From positions 1 to 37,428 of the forward strand of contig JAJZPI010000016.1 in the NCBI GenBank assembly GCA_021811275.1: a DNA stretch of 37,428 nt, read 5' to 3'. Within the stretch, counting starts at the first letter, position 1. Each line of letters starts with the position of its first letter. The stretch comes from Deltaproteobacteria bacterium (GTDB taxonomy: Bacteria > Desulfobacterota > Desulfarculia > Desulfarculales > Desulfarculaceae). This document shows positions 17,703 through 25,867 of this stretch, in pieces. Made by a program: the position numbers and the translations under genes. The notes below the pieces were generated by a model. It saw only the letters and a program-made list of their open reading frames with translations. It ran no database searches and was not told where the DNA came from.

Positions 17703-17866
17703 TCATACCAAGTTGCATTCAAAGCCATCCATGGCTTTGAATGCTTGCCGGCCGGGCAAAAGCGTGGGTTTGCCCGGCCTCGCGAGCGTTTGCGCGCTCG
17801 GCGGGCCATCCTTGGTCCGCATCCAATTTGCGCTCAAACTACTCGTTTGAACGCAAATTGGTATCA
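17703..17866. repeat. Palindromic element A3 (family A, inverted), provides the phosphatase stop codon
   Basis: 164 bp, the most regular copy, inverted relative to A1, A2 and A4. On the minus strand it starts TGATACCAATTTGCG and forms a 17-bp hairpin with loop GAGTA (arms CCAATTTGCGTTCAAAC and GTTTGAGCGCAAATTGG, one G-T pair). GAGCG/CGCTC and CCGGGCAAA/TTTGCCCGG stems follow, then a perfect 14-bp palindrome arm GCATTCAAAGCCAT. It ends in an inverted copy of its own start (TCATACCAAGTTGCATTCAAAG, 18 of 22 matching). The TGA at 17866-17864 is the stop of the phosphatase gene. The CCCCAGCC stem of A1 and A2 is missing. Confidence 0.88.
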
Positions 17867-19285
17867 GGCGAAATCCGGGGCCTGGCCGATCATGTCCGGA
17901 GGGGGGGCGACGCCCAACGGACGCAGAAAGGCCGGGGCCAGATCGTAGATGCTCAAGCGCTCCACCTCGCCCCGTCCGGGCCTTTGGGGATCGCAATGGA
18001 TGAACAGCCCCTCCTGGGCGTGGTTGGCGTCGTCGGGGCCGGTGTCATTGTCGAGGGTATACCAACTATTATGCCCCAGACTGCCCACCGCCCGCCAGCT
18101 CAGGCCGCCGAAGTAGACGATCAGGTCCGGCGGAACCCCCCGGCAGGCGCGGTAAAGCTCCTGGGGCTTGAAGGCCCGGTTGCCCAGGGGCCGGCCCCGG
18201 TGGTCGGCCAGGGACTCCAGCTTGGCCTGAACCTCCTGGCGCAGGGCCTCGTATTCGCCGGGCTCGACGACCCCGGCAGGCTCGCGGCCCTTGAGGTTGA
18301 AGAAGAGCCGACCGTAGTAGCCGCCGCCTCCCCAAATCCTGGTGCGGGGCCAGTCCACCTCACACTTGTCCAGGGGGGTGAGCGCGGCCGGACGCTCCTT
18401 GAGCGCCAGGTAGCCTTCGTCGGCCAGCCACTGATTCAAGCAGAACCCGCCCTGCATGGCCTTGGCCCCATGGTCGGAAACCACCCAGACCACGGTGTCG
18501 TCGCCGGCCAGGGCCAGGACCTCGGCCAGGCGGGCGTCCAGCAAGCGGTAGTAGTCCAGGATGGCGTGCTGGTAGGGGTTGCCCGCCACATGCTTGGGAT
18601 GGGACGGGTCCTGGAACTTCCAAAGCCCGTGGTGGGCGCGGTCCACCCCTATCTCCACGAACATGAAGAAGTCCCATGCCTGGCGCGCCAGAAGCATCCT
18701 TATAAGGGCGAAATGCTGGTCGGTCATGCGCGCCAGGTTGGCGATCAGCTCGTCCTTGTTCTCGCTGCGGAAATGGGGCACGTCCACCAAGTACTCGCCG
18801 ATCTTCGCCTTGATCTCGGCGCTGAGCTGGGGGGGCCAGGTGAAGGGCTTTTCCGTGCCCGGGGTGAGGAAGCAGCCCACCATGACCCCGTTCACCGGCC
18901 GGGGGGGATAGGAGGGCGGCACCCCGACCAGGCCCACGCTCTTGCCGGCCCTGGTCAGGATATCGCCCAGCATGGGCTCCTTCAGGGATGCGGCGGTGGC
19001 GATGGACAGGGGCCGGTAGGTGTGGTCGGCCCGGTTGTGGAAGCCGTAGAGCCCCAATTGGCCCGGGTCCTTGCTGGAGAGCATGCTGGCCCAGGCCGGT
19101 ACGGTGATGGCCGGGACGGTGCTGACCATCCTGCCCCAGGTGCCGCGGGCCATGAGCCCGGCCAGGGTGGGCAGCTCCCCGCGCCAGCGCTCGAAGACCA
19201 GCGAAGGCTCGGCGCAGTCCAGGCCCATGACCAGCACCCGGCGGGAGCCCGGGGAGCGCGGCCCTTGCGGCTTTTCGCCCAACAT
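17864..19285 (-). CDS. Alkaline-phosphatase superfamily enzyme (type I phosphodiesterase/pyrophosphatase-like)
   Basis: 473 residues without signal peptide. The two-metal site of the superfamily is recognisable: D23 in VMGLDCAEP, probable nucleophile T61 in VPAITVPAWASML, D215/H219 in GVDRAHHG, D271/H272 in VVSDHGAK, and a late His in NHAQEGLF. Such enzymes hydrolyse phosphate mono- or diesters, nucleotide-sugar or phospholipid head groups, or transfer phospho groups. The substrate is not evident. GGAGG lies just upstream of the ATG. The stop TGA is the end of element A3. It stands between the aromatic-ligase operon and the polysaccharide locus and may belong to the latter, since it faces away from the exporter gene, possibly sharing a divergent control region. 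Confidence 0.88.
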   Translation of the reverse strand: MLGEKPQGPRSPGSRRVLVMGLDCAEPSLVFERWRGELPTLAGLMARGTWGRMVSTVPAITVPAWASMLSSKDPGQLGLYGFHNRADHTYRPLSIATAASLKEPMLGDILTRAGKSVGLVGVPPSYPPRPVNGVMVGCFLTPGTEKPFTWPPQLSAEIKAKIGEYLVDVPHFRSENKDELIANLARMTDQHFALIRMLLARQAWDFFMFVEIGVDRAHHGLWKFQDPSHPKHVAGNPYQHAILDYYRLLDARLAEVLALAGDDTVVWVVSDHGAKAMQGGFCLNQWLADEGYLALKERPAALTPLDKCEVDWPRTRIWGGGGYYGRLFFNLKGREPAGVVEPGEYEALRQEVQAKLESLADHRGRPLGNRAFKPQELYRACRGVPPDLIVYFGGLSWRAVGSLGHNSWYTLDNDTGPDDANHAQEGLFIHCDPQRPGRGEVERLSIYDLAPAFLRPLGVAPPPDMIGQAPDFA

Positions 19286-19448
19286 CCTTCCTCCAACACG
19301 CTGGCCACCCGGCAGGGGGAAGCGATCACGCAGTTTCTATACCTGAAGCCGGCCAAAGGCAAGGGAGGCCGGTCCGAACGGTTTGCGCGCCCCCGGCTCC
19401 GCCGCGGACGCTGGGCCCCAGCCTAACCTTCCGACCCGCTGGTCGGGC

Positions 19449-19477
19449 TTGAAAGGGCCCGCCAAAACTGGTATCAG
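19449..19477 (+). promoter_or_regulatory. Possible sigma-70-type promoter of the exporter gene
   Basis: TTGAAA (19449-19454), 17-nt spacer, TATCAG (19472-19477), about 80 nt before the exporter start at 19557. The -10 box is poor. The rest of the 271-nt divergent gap (19286-19556) has no gene that I can support. Confidence 0.3.
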
Positions 19478-19556
19478 AATGATAGATTTAGATTACAGGG
19501 CCCATCTTCAATCAAGGTTCGCGGGCCATCGGCAAGGCCCGAGGGGGCGCAGGCAT

Positions 19557-20318
19557 ATGCTCTGGCGGCTGAAAATAGCGGTGCTTGTCTTGACTCTCGC
19601 CCTGCTGGCCTCCTGCGGCGGCCAGAGCGCGAAAACCGCCTCCCCGCCTCCTCCTCCCGCTGCCAACGCGCCCGGAACCCCGGTCTACGTCCTGGGGGCC
19701 GGCGATTCCCTAACCATTTCGGTTTGGAAATTCGACGACCTCAAGCGAACCGTACAGGTAGACCCCTCGGGCGACATCATCTTTCCCCTGGCGGGCCGGG
19801 TCCAGGCGGCGGGGATGACCCCCGACCAGCTGCGCCAGGATTTGACGGCCAAGCTTTCCAAGTACTACGTCGATCCCGTGGTGGACGTGAGCATAACCTC
19901 CCTGCGGAGCGCCGCCGTCCACGTGCTGGGCGAGGTCAAGTCCCCCGGCACCTTCACCCTCGACAAGCAGATGCTGGCGCAGGAGGCCATCGCCAAGGCG
20001 GGAGGCTTCGCCACCTCCGCCGACGAGAACAAGGTGATCCTGGTGAGGAGCGACCGCGAGGCCGCCAGGGTCTATGTGCTTTCCCTGAGCCTGCAAGGCC
20101 TGGAGGAGGGCGCCTCGGACTATCGCCTGGTGCTGTTGTCCAACAACGACATCCTTTACGTCCCGCCCGACAAGATAACCGACACCGCCAGATTCCTGCA
20201 AAAACTGGAGGCGGTGATAACTCCCTTCATCACGCTTGGGCGGGGCATCATCATCGGCGACCAAGTCTACAAGGTTTTTCATGCCACAGGGTCCGCCGGC
20301 ATCGTGGTGGCCCCCTAG
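19557..20318 (+). CDS. Polysaccharide export lipoprotein (Wza/OtnA family)
   Basis: 253 residues. The lipoprotein signal peptide ends in LLASC with the lipidated Cys at residue 20. A low-complexity Pro-rich linker is followed by the Poly_export domain (about 45-125: YVLGAGDSLTISVWKFDDLKRTVQVDPSGDIIFPLAGRVQAAGMT..) and an SLBB-type beta-grasp (about 130-210: AAVHVLGEVKSPGTFTLDKQMLAQEAIAKAGGF). It would form the periplasmic/outer-membrane exit channel for a capsule or exopolysaccharide. I chose ATG 19557 because GAGGGGG lies 9 nt upstream and the lipobox fits; in-frame starts at 19383 or 19479 would bury the signal peptide. The gene opens the polysaccharide locus. The TAG stop lies two bases before element B1. 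Confidence 0.92.
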   Translation: MLWRLKIAVLVLTLALLASCGGQSAKTASPPPPPAANAPGTPVYVLGAGDSLTISVWKFDDLKRTVQVDPSGDIIFPLAGRVQAAGMTPDQLRQDLTAKLSKYYVDPVVDVSITSLRSAAVHVLGEVKSPGTFTLDKQMLAQEAIAKAGGFATSADENKVILVRSDREAARVYVLSLSLQGLEEGASDYRLVLLSNNDILYVPPDKITDTARFLQKLEAVITPFITLGRGIIIGDQVYKVFHATGSAGIVVAP

Positions 20319-20320
20319 CC

Positions 20321-20393
20321 TAGGAGCGTGTCGGAGAAAGCCGTCCATGGCCCGCCTGGGAGCATTTCGAGGGATTACTCCGACAGGCTCCTA
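20321..20393. repeat. Palindromic element B1 (family B) between convergent genes
   Basis: 73 bp. Ends TAGGAGCGTGTCGGAG (plus strand, 20321) and TAGGAGCCTGTCGGAG (minus strand, 20393) are inverted repeats matching at 19 of 22 positions, so the element can fold into one long hairpin. It contains GAAAGCCGTCCATGGC (20336-20351), which is shared exactly with family A copy A4. The TAG at 20393-20391 is the stop of the radical SAM gene on the minus strand. The exporter stop (20316-20318) lies 2 nt outside the other end. It could act as a bidirectional terminator, though T runs are absent. Confidence 0.85.
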
Positions 20394-21761
20394 GGCCGCG
20401 GCGTCTTGCCCGCGCCCCTTGCCCAGGAGCTTCTTGAGCAGGTCCTTGAGCCGGCCCAGGGAGCGCATCAGTCCCAAGAGCAAACCCTCCACCACCCGCA
20501 GACGGGGATGGTGGTAGAACAGCTCGGCATAGTCGCCGCCAGCCGGCGGCAAAAGGGACTGGCCGGGCGTGAGGTCGTTCTGCTCGATGGCCAGCCGGTG
20601 CAGGCGGGTTTCGGGCTCGATGCGAATCCAGCACAGGGCCATGTCCCCGCGCCGCTTTAGCTTGAGCCTGGGGTAGGTGCGCGCCCAAAGCCAGAGGGTG
20701 CGGCCTAGGCCTGACAGGGTCTCGCCCGGAGAGTTCAGAAACACGGTGTAGATCACCGTGGCCCGCGCCAATTCGGGGTCGTTCAGGAACAGGTCCAGGT
20801 TCTGTTTCACCAGCCGGGGGGTGATGCCCTTGCCCAGGGCCCGCAGCGCCTCGGCCGAGTAGCCGTCGGGCGAGAAGTAGTAGGCCTCGCAGCCGGCCTT
20901 TCGGCAGAGGTGAAAGAAGTCCGCGTCGGCGTACTCCAGGTCGAAGTAGGCCCCCCAGCGCACCTTGAGCCCCTTGGACAGGATCAGGCGGCAGATCTCC
21001 TTGCCCTGCTGGAGGTCGGCCCCGAAGGCGCTGTCGGCGAAGAAGAAATTGTCCAGGCCGTAATCTCCGAGCAGGCCCTCGATCTCCCGCACGACCTCGG
21101 CGGCGGGGCGGCTGCGCAAGGACCGTCCCCCCAGCTTGGGATAGACGCAGTAGACGCAATTGTGGGGACAGCCGCGGGTCGTCTGTATGCCCACCCCTTG
21201 TATCAGGGTGTAGGCGTGATCCTTTAGAAGGCGGTGGTCCGGCGGGGGCAGGCGCGCGAAGTCCACCAGGGGCCGGTTTCCCGTGAAGCGGACCTCCCCG
21301 TCCTCGCGGTAGTAGACGCCCGCCACCCCCTGGGGCCGGTCCAGGTTGGCCAGCAGCTCGGGGAAGGTCTCCTCCCCTTCCAGGTAGACCCCAAAGTCCA
21401 GTTCGGGGTTCTCCGCCATTATCTCGCGCGGGAAAAGGGAGAAGCCCGCCCCTCCGGCCACCAGGGTGGTCGCCGGCGCGGCCCGGCGGATGATCTTCAG
21501 TTCGCGCTGGAAGTGGTCGCGATAGAAGTAGCTGAAATCAAGCCGCATTTGGTTGTCGATGTTGCGCAGGGACAGCCCGATCAAATCCGGGGCGAGTTCG
21601 CCTATCCGCCTGGGCAGCTCTTGATAGGGTTCGTCCACGACGTTCAGGTCCAGGATGTGGACTTCGTGGCCGGAAAGCGCCGCGGTCAGATAGGTCAGAC
21701 CCAAGGGATAGACCACGGGCTGGAAACCGCCCAGGAAGGATTGCACCAGCAGTATCTTCAT
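20391..21761 (-). CDS. B12-binding-domain radical SAM enzyme
   Basis: 456 residues. An N-terminal cobalamin-binding-like Rossmann domain (about 1-150: MKILLVQSFLGG..YPLGLTYLTAAL..GHEVHILDLN, DLIGLS, LVAGGAGFSLFP, DFGVYLEGEETFPEL) precedes a radical SAM TIM barrel with the Fe4S4 motif C198-x3-C202-x2-C205 in TTRGCPHNCVYC. Like other class B enzymes it lacks the DxHxxG base of methionine synthase. Members methylate or rearrange unactivated carbons in lipids, sugars and cofactors; the substrate here is unknown. The start is ATG 21761 with GAGGG 8 nt upstream; the open frame runs back to 22010, but those residues are not family-like. It lies opposite the exporter gene, meeting it tail to tail across element B1, which supplies its TAG stop. 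Confidence 0.9.
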   Translation of the reverse strand: MKILLVQSFLGGFQPVVYPLGLTYLTAALSGHEVHILDLNVVDEPYQELPRRIGELAPDLIGLSLRNIDNQMRLDFSYFYRDHFQRELKIIRRAAPATTLVAGGAGFSLFPREIMAENPELDFGVYLEGEETFPELLANLDRPQGVAGVYYREDGEVRFTGNRPLVDFARLPPPDHRLLKDHAYTLIQGVGIQTTRGCPHNCVYCVYPKLGGRSLRSRPAAEVVREIEGLLGDYGLDNFFFADSAFGADLQQGKEICRLILSKGLKVRWGAYFDLEYADADFFHLCRKAGCEAYYFSPDGYSAEALRALGKGITPRLVKQNLDLFLNDPELARATVIYTVFLNSPGETLSGLGRTLWLWARTYPRLKLKRRGDMALCWIRIEPETRLHRLAIEQNDLTPGQSLLPPAGGDYAELFYHHPRLRVVEGLLLGLMRSLGRLKDLLKKLLGKGRGQDAAA

Positions 21762-22008
21762 GTCCAAGCCCTCGATCTGAAGCCGCGTATTTCCTGGCCG
21801 ATGGCCGCGAGCAGGCGCGGCCGGGGCCCCGCCAGCGTAAAGTGACCAATTCTGGCACAGCTCCAAGGGGCGCGCAACCGAGCCCGGCACCGGCAGTAGA
21901 GGGCTACCCGCCTCTATGGTAATATCGACCGATGCAAAACGATGCCCGCCGGCCACGCCGTGGGCGGGGTTGCCGACCACCCTTGCAAAGGATAGTCTTT
22001 CCAGCCCC

Positions 22009-22845
22009 ATGTCAAATCAAATCGACTTCGTGGGGATAGGCCCCGCCCGGGCGGCCACCACTTGGCTCTACGAGTGCCTGAAGGCTCACCCCCAGATCAT
22101 CATGCCCCGCTGGGACAAGAAGACTCATTTCTTCGATCTCTACTACGAGCGGGGCCTGGGCTGGTACGAAAATCAATACTCCCCCCCCGACCCCGGCCAG
22201 GTGCGGGGGGAGATCACCGAAACCTACATCTTCTATCCCGAGGTGGCCGCCCGCATCCGGCGGCACTACCCCGAGGCCAAGATATTCGCCTGCCTGCGCG
22301 ACCCGGTGGAGCGCTCCTTTTCGGCCTACCTGCACTTGAGGCGCGATGGCGAGATAACCGTGCCTTTCGAGGAGGCCCTGGGCAAGTACGGGAAGGCCTT
22401 GGTCGACGACAACTTCTACTACGACGAGCTTGTGGCCTATTTCGATTTGTTTCCGCCCGAACAGCTCATGATGAGCGTCTTCGAGGAGGACCTGAAGCCC
22501 GACCCGCGCGCCTTCCTGAACCGGCTCTACGGTTTTTTGGGGGTGGATGACCAATTTCTGCCCGACCGTTGGGACCAAGTGGTGAACCAGTCGGTAAATC
22601 CCCGCTTTCCCCTTTTGAACAAGGCCATGCTCCTGGCCCACTTCGCCCTGCGCAAGCTGGATGTCTACAAGTACCTGACCCCCCTGAAGGAGCTGAAAGC
22701 CGTCCAGAAGCTCAGGTTCAAGGATGGCGGCCCCGACCCCGCCGAGTTCCCTGCCCAGACGAGGGCCCGGCTTAGGGAAACCTTCGCTCCCCAGGTGGAT
22801 AAACTTTCCCGTCTGCTGGGCCGTGACCTGTCTTGCTGGCGCTGA
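22009..22845 (+). CDS. Sulfotransferase (PAPS-dependent, NST-like)
   Basis: 278 residues. The 5'-phosphosulfate loop (FVGIGPARAATTWLYECL, residues 7-24) has the usual Lys/Arg-Thr-Thr arrangement (RAATT), and the 3'-phosphate motif RDPVERSFSAY (97-107) is complete. Such enzymes move sulfate from PAPS to a hydroxyl or amino group of a sugar or lipid. The resemblance is to heparan-sulfate N-sulfotransferase-type bacterial proteins. No membrane helix is seen. ATG 22009 is the first family-like start, although its Shine-Dalgarno AAAGGA is rather far (about 16 nt). It is the first gene of a plus-strand run to 30762 and points to a sulfated polymer or glycolipid. Confidence 0.9.
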   Translation: MSNQIDFVGIGPARAATTWLYECLKAHPQIIMPRWDKKTHFFDLYYERGLGWYENQYSPPDPGQVRGEITETYIFYPEVAARIRRHYPEAKIFACLRDPVERSFSAYLHLRRDGEITVPFEEALGKYGKALVDDNFYYDELVAYFDLFPPEQLMMSVFEEDLKPDPRAFLNRLYGFLGVDDQFLPDRWDQVVNQSVNPRFPLLNKAMLLAHFALRKLDVYKYLTPLKELKAVQKLRFKDGGPDPAEFPAQTRARLRETFAPQVDKLSRLLGRDLSCWR

Positions 22846-22878
22846 CCGGCGCGAGGCAGCGCCCCGGAGGAGGGGTCC

Positions 22879-24399
22879 ATGAGTTGGCCGAAACGCGCGC
22901 GCGCTAAATGGCTGCCAGTCGCCTTGGGCCTGCTGGGGCTGGCCCTGGCCGGGGCGTCCTGGGCCCAAGGCCCGTATCCCCCCGGTCCGCCTCCCTACGG
23001 CCAAGCCCCCGGCCCCTATCAGCAAGCCCCGTACCCTTATCCTTATCCGCCGCAAGGCCCCGCCGCCCCGCCCCAGGCCTGGGGCCAATATCCGCCGGCC
23101 CAGGCCCCGGCTCCGGAGGAAACCCCCGCCAGCGTTCGGCGCGCGCTTCATCTGGGCGCGGAGACCGCGCGCGTGACGAGCCTGCACCCCCGCAGTCTCG
23201 CCCCCCTGGCGAGCAACCTGCTGGAGAACTTCGAACCCCGGCTGGCCGCCGCCCCGGGAGGCTCCCTGGAGCTGGATATCAACGGTCCCGTCATCGTGGA
23301 GGAGCCCCCCTTTTCCGATCTGACCCTGGTGAACAACCCCCAATTCGGGGCCACCCTGGCCGGCCAGGTCGACCGCGCCCTGCCCAATCTGACTGAGAAC
23401 GAGCTTGCGGCCAGGCAGAGACGGATTCTGGCCATGATATCCCAGGCCGGGGTGGGCATAGCCCGCGACTTCCAATCCTACGACACTCGGCGCTGGATGG
23501 TGGAGCCCGCCCCGGGACAATTCGATTACGGCAGGTCGGACAAGGCCGTGCGCGATGCCGCCGACCTGCACATCATCTTTATCGGCCGCCTGGGGCTGCA
23601 CATGGGCGGCCCGGGCGCCCCGGAGGGTCCGCCCGCCGACGAGCAGGCCTACCTGCGTTACATCGCCTCCGCCGTCCGGCATTACGCCGGCCGGATAAAC
23701 GTCTGGTCCACCCTCAAGGAGCCGGAACCGGGGCCGCGGAACCGGCCGGGCAACGACCCCGGCCTGAACCCCGAAGACGTGGTGCGCGTACTCCAGCTCA
23801 GCTACCAGGCCATCAAGGCGACGAACCCCCGCGCCGTGGTTTATTTCCCCGGCCTGGGGCCTCTCAGGAATTCCTCCTATACCGCGGAGGATTACCTGGA
23901 ACGAATCATCGCCCTGGGCGGCGCCCGCTACTTCGATGTCCTGGGATATGACGCCTACGTTTCCGACATAGTGGAGTCCGCCCGGAAATGTCGCGAGCTG
24001 CTCTCCAAGTACGGCTATGACAAGCCCATCTGGGCGGCCCAGGCCGGCGCCCCCGACCGGCCCCTCAACCTCCCCATGCGGTTAATGGGAGGAGGGTCGC
24101 CCCGGGCCCAAAGCGAGTTCATGGTCAAGGCCTACGTCAGGGCCTTTCACGAGGGGGTCGCCAAGGTCTTTTGGGGTGAGTTCATTGACCGCAGCCGGGG
24201 CGAGGCCGCCTACCGGCCCCATCCCATCGACGCCAACGGCCTGTTCTACTCGGGCACCTGGGAAGTCAAGCCCGCCTATCACACCCACCGCCTGCTGGCA
24301 GCCGTGTTGGACCGTTTCCAGGGGGTGGAGGAGCTCGACGACAACCTATACAAATTCACCTTCGCCCGGCGCGGACCGGTTTACGTGCTCTGGCCCTGA
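22879..24399 (+). CDS. Secreted PslG-like glycoside hydrolase homologue, probably altered active site
   Basis: 506 residues. The signal peptide is cleaved near residue 29 (GASWA-Q). A Pro/Tyr/Gln-rich linker (30-82) and a linking region lead to a clan-A-type TIM barrel (about 180-490) resembling PslG/GH39 exopolysaccharide hydrolases. Strand 4 reads RINVWSTLKEPE, giving candidate acid/base E281 (usually in an NEP motif, here KEP). Strand 7 reads KPIWAAQAGAP, where family members have a nucleophile Glu (TExG type); here it is Gln (Q388). Strand 8, VFWGEFIDRS, has E434. So the enzyme may be inactive as a hydrolase or use another residue. GGAGGAGG precedes the ATG by 6 nt. In EPS loci such proteins trim or guide the polymer in the periplasm. 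Confidence 0.78.
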   Translation: MSWPKRARAKWLPVALGLLGLALAGASWAQGPYPPGPPPYGQAPGPYQQAPYPYPYPPQGPAAPPQAWGQYPPAQAPAPEETPASVRRALHLGAETARVTSLHPRSLAPLASNLLENFEPRLAAAPGGSLELDINGPVIVEEPPFSDLTLVNNPQFGATLAGQVDRALPNLTENELAARQRRILAMISQAGVGIARDFQSYDTRRWMVEPAPGQFDYGRSDKAVRDAADLHIIFIGRLGLHMGGPGAPEGPPADEQAYLRYIASAVRHYAGRINVWSTLKEPEPGPRNRPGNDPGLNPEDVVRVLQLSYQAIKATNPRAVVYFPGLGPLRNSSYTAEDYLERIIALGGARYFDVLGYDAYVSDIVESARKCRELLSKYGYDKPIWAAQAGAPDRPLNLPMRLMGGGSPRAQSEFMVKAYVRAFHEGVAKVFWGEFIDRSRGEAAYRPHPIDANGLFYSGTWEVKPAYHTHRLLAAVLDRFQGVEELDDNLYKFTFARRGPVYVLWP

Positions 24400-24426
24400 G
24401 CGGCGGAGGTCCTGAAAGCAGCGAAA

Positions 24427-25764
24427 ATGTCCAAGGCGTACACAGTAATCGTGGGGGCGGGGGTGGCCGGCCTTACCGCCGCCGGCATGCTGCAAGACCA
24501 AGGCAGGCAGGTGGTCCTGTTGGAGGCGGCCGACCAGGTGGGGGGGCTGTGTCGTTCCTACACGCTGGATTCGGTGGTGTTCGATCTGGGACCGCATTTG
24601 TTCCTGGCCAATCCGGCCATCGAGTCGCACCGGTTCATCCTGGATTTGCTAAAGCCGGAGCCCGTGGTCCGCAACCCTTTCCACTTCGCCATCCAGGCGC
24701 GTGGTCGCTACTGGATCATGCCCCTGAACCTCCCGGACATCGCCCTGCACTATCCCTGGGCCTATAAGAAGGAGGCCATCCTGGCCCACCTGGGCCGGGG
24801 CGGGGCAGGCAGCGCCGACTCTCGCTCGGTGCGCGCCATGATGGAGGCCAAGTCCGGCCCTTCCTTTTACCGCGACGTGTTCGGTCCCTTCATCGCGCGC
24901 AAGACCGGCATGCCCGGCTCCGACCTGCACCGCGATTGGTCCGAGCGGGTGGACCGCGACGTGCGCAACCGCAAGGTTCCCTTCTCGGGCTTGACCGAGC
25001 GGGTGAGCCTGGGCGACAAGCTCAAGGCCACCTTTTTCCCCCAGTACCACTATCCCCTGCGGGGGTTCGGGGCCATAGCCGAGCGGCTTTGGCGGCGATT
25101 CAGCGAGGCCGGGGGGCGGACGGTTCTATCCTGCGGCGCCTTGTCACTGGAGGTAAGGGACGGCCGGGTGGCCGAGGTGCGCTGCGGGGAGGAAAGCTTC
25201 GCCGTCGAAAGCCTGGTCTGGACCGCTTCCATAAACGAGCTCAACCGCCTGCTGGGCGGTCCGGCCCGGAAGCTGCATTTCCGGGACAACTATATCGTGC
25301 TGCTCACCTACGGCCGCCAGGGGCGGCCGCGGCGGCCCTTCGCCTACACCTATCACACCGACCCCGGCCTGGTGTTCAACCGGCTCTACTACGCCGATAA
25401 CCTCCTGGGCGGGCAGGCCCCGGCCGAGTGCGAAGGGCTGTGCGCGGAGATCCTGGCCGAGGAGGGACCGGCCCCCCGTGATGACCGAGCCCTGGTCGAG
25501 GCGGCCTGCGCCGGAGTCGAGGCCCTCGGCCTGCACCCCCGGGGTCGCCTGCGCCAGAGCATGGTGTTGCATCTCGCGGACTGCATGCCGGTCTACGGGC
25601 TGGACTACGAGGAGCGCATGCGGGAGGCCTTTACGCGGGTCCACGGTATCGCCAACCTGTTCTCGGTGGGCCGCCGGGGGGGGTATTTCTTCTGCCAGAC
25701 GCCTTCGGCCGTGGAGCAGGGCATGAAGATGGCCCGCCACCTCCTGGGGGCGGGAGAGTCCTAG
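24427..25764 (+). CDS. FAD-dependent amine-oxidase/protoporphyrinogen-oxidase-like protein
   Basis: 445 residues. The dinucleotide-binding fold is at the N terminus (VIVGAGVAGLTAAGMLQDQGRQVVLLEAADQVGGLCRSY), followed by GPHLF and a C-terminal FAD contact region GIANLFSVGRRGGYFFCQTPSAVEQGMKMA. Proteins of this kind occur in polysaccharide clusters beside UDP-galactopyranose-mutase-like enzymes and oxidise or isomerise a sugar or lipid group. True UGM motifs are not convincing, so the substrate is open. It starts 27 nt after the PslG-like gene and is probably cotranscribed with it. Confidence 0.82.
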   Translation: MSKAYTVIVGAGVAGLTAAGMLQDQGRQVVLLEAADQVGGLCRSYTLDSVVFDLGPHLFLANPAIESHRFILDLLKPEPVVRNPFHFAIQARGRYWIMPLNLPDIALHYPWAYKKEAILAHLGRGGAGSADSRSVRAMMEAKSGPSFYRDVFGPFIARKTGMPGSDLHRDWSERVDRDVRNRKVPFSGLTERVSLGDKLKATFFPQYHYPLRGFGAIAERLWRRFSEAGGRTVLSCGALSLEVRDGRVAEVRCGEESFAVESLVWTASINELNRLLGGPARKLHFRDNYIVLLTYGRQGRPRRPFAYTYHTDPGLVFNRLYYADNLLGGQAPAECEGLCAEILAEEGPAPRDDRALVEAACAGVEALGLHPRGRLRQSMVLHLADCMPVYGLDYEERMREAFTRVHGIANLFSVGRRGGYFFCQTPSAVEQGMKMARHLLGAGES

Positions 25765-25867
25765 GCCGGCGGGAGGCGTCTGGAGGCCAGGGGTGATTTC
25801 TGCTATCATGGCTGCGGCTTCGATGAGTCGCACCCAGGCGAAACCCTAACCATGTACCGAGGCTGAC

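Noticed and set aside
19471-19477. Solo GGTATCA resembling the end of a family A element upstream of the exporter gene
   Set aside because: The match stops after seven bases; neither the TTGC segment, the hairpin nor the GAGTAG loop follows.
22012-23682. Long minus-strand open frame (556 codons) opposite the sulfotransferase and PslG-like genes
   Set aside because: It has no recognisable domain and is Gly/Gln/His/Leu-rich, as expected for an antisense shadow in GC-rich DNA. The plus-strand genes have clear families, signal peptide and ribosome-binding sites.
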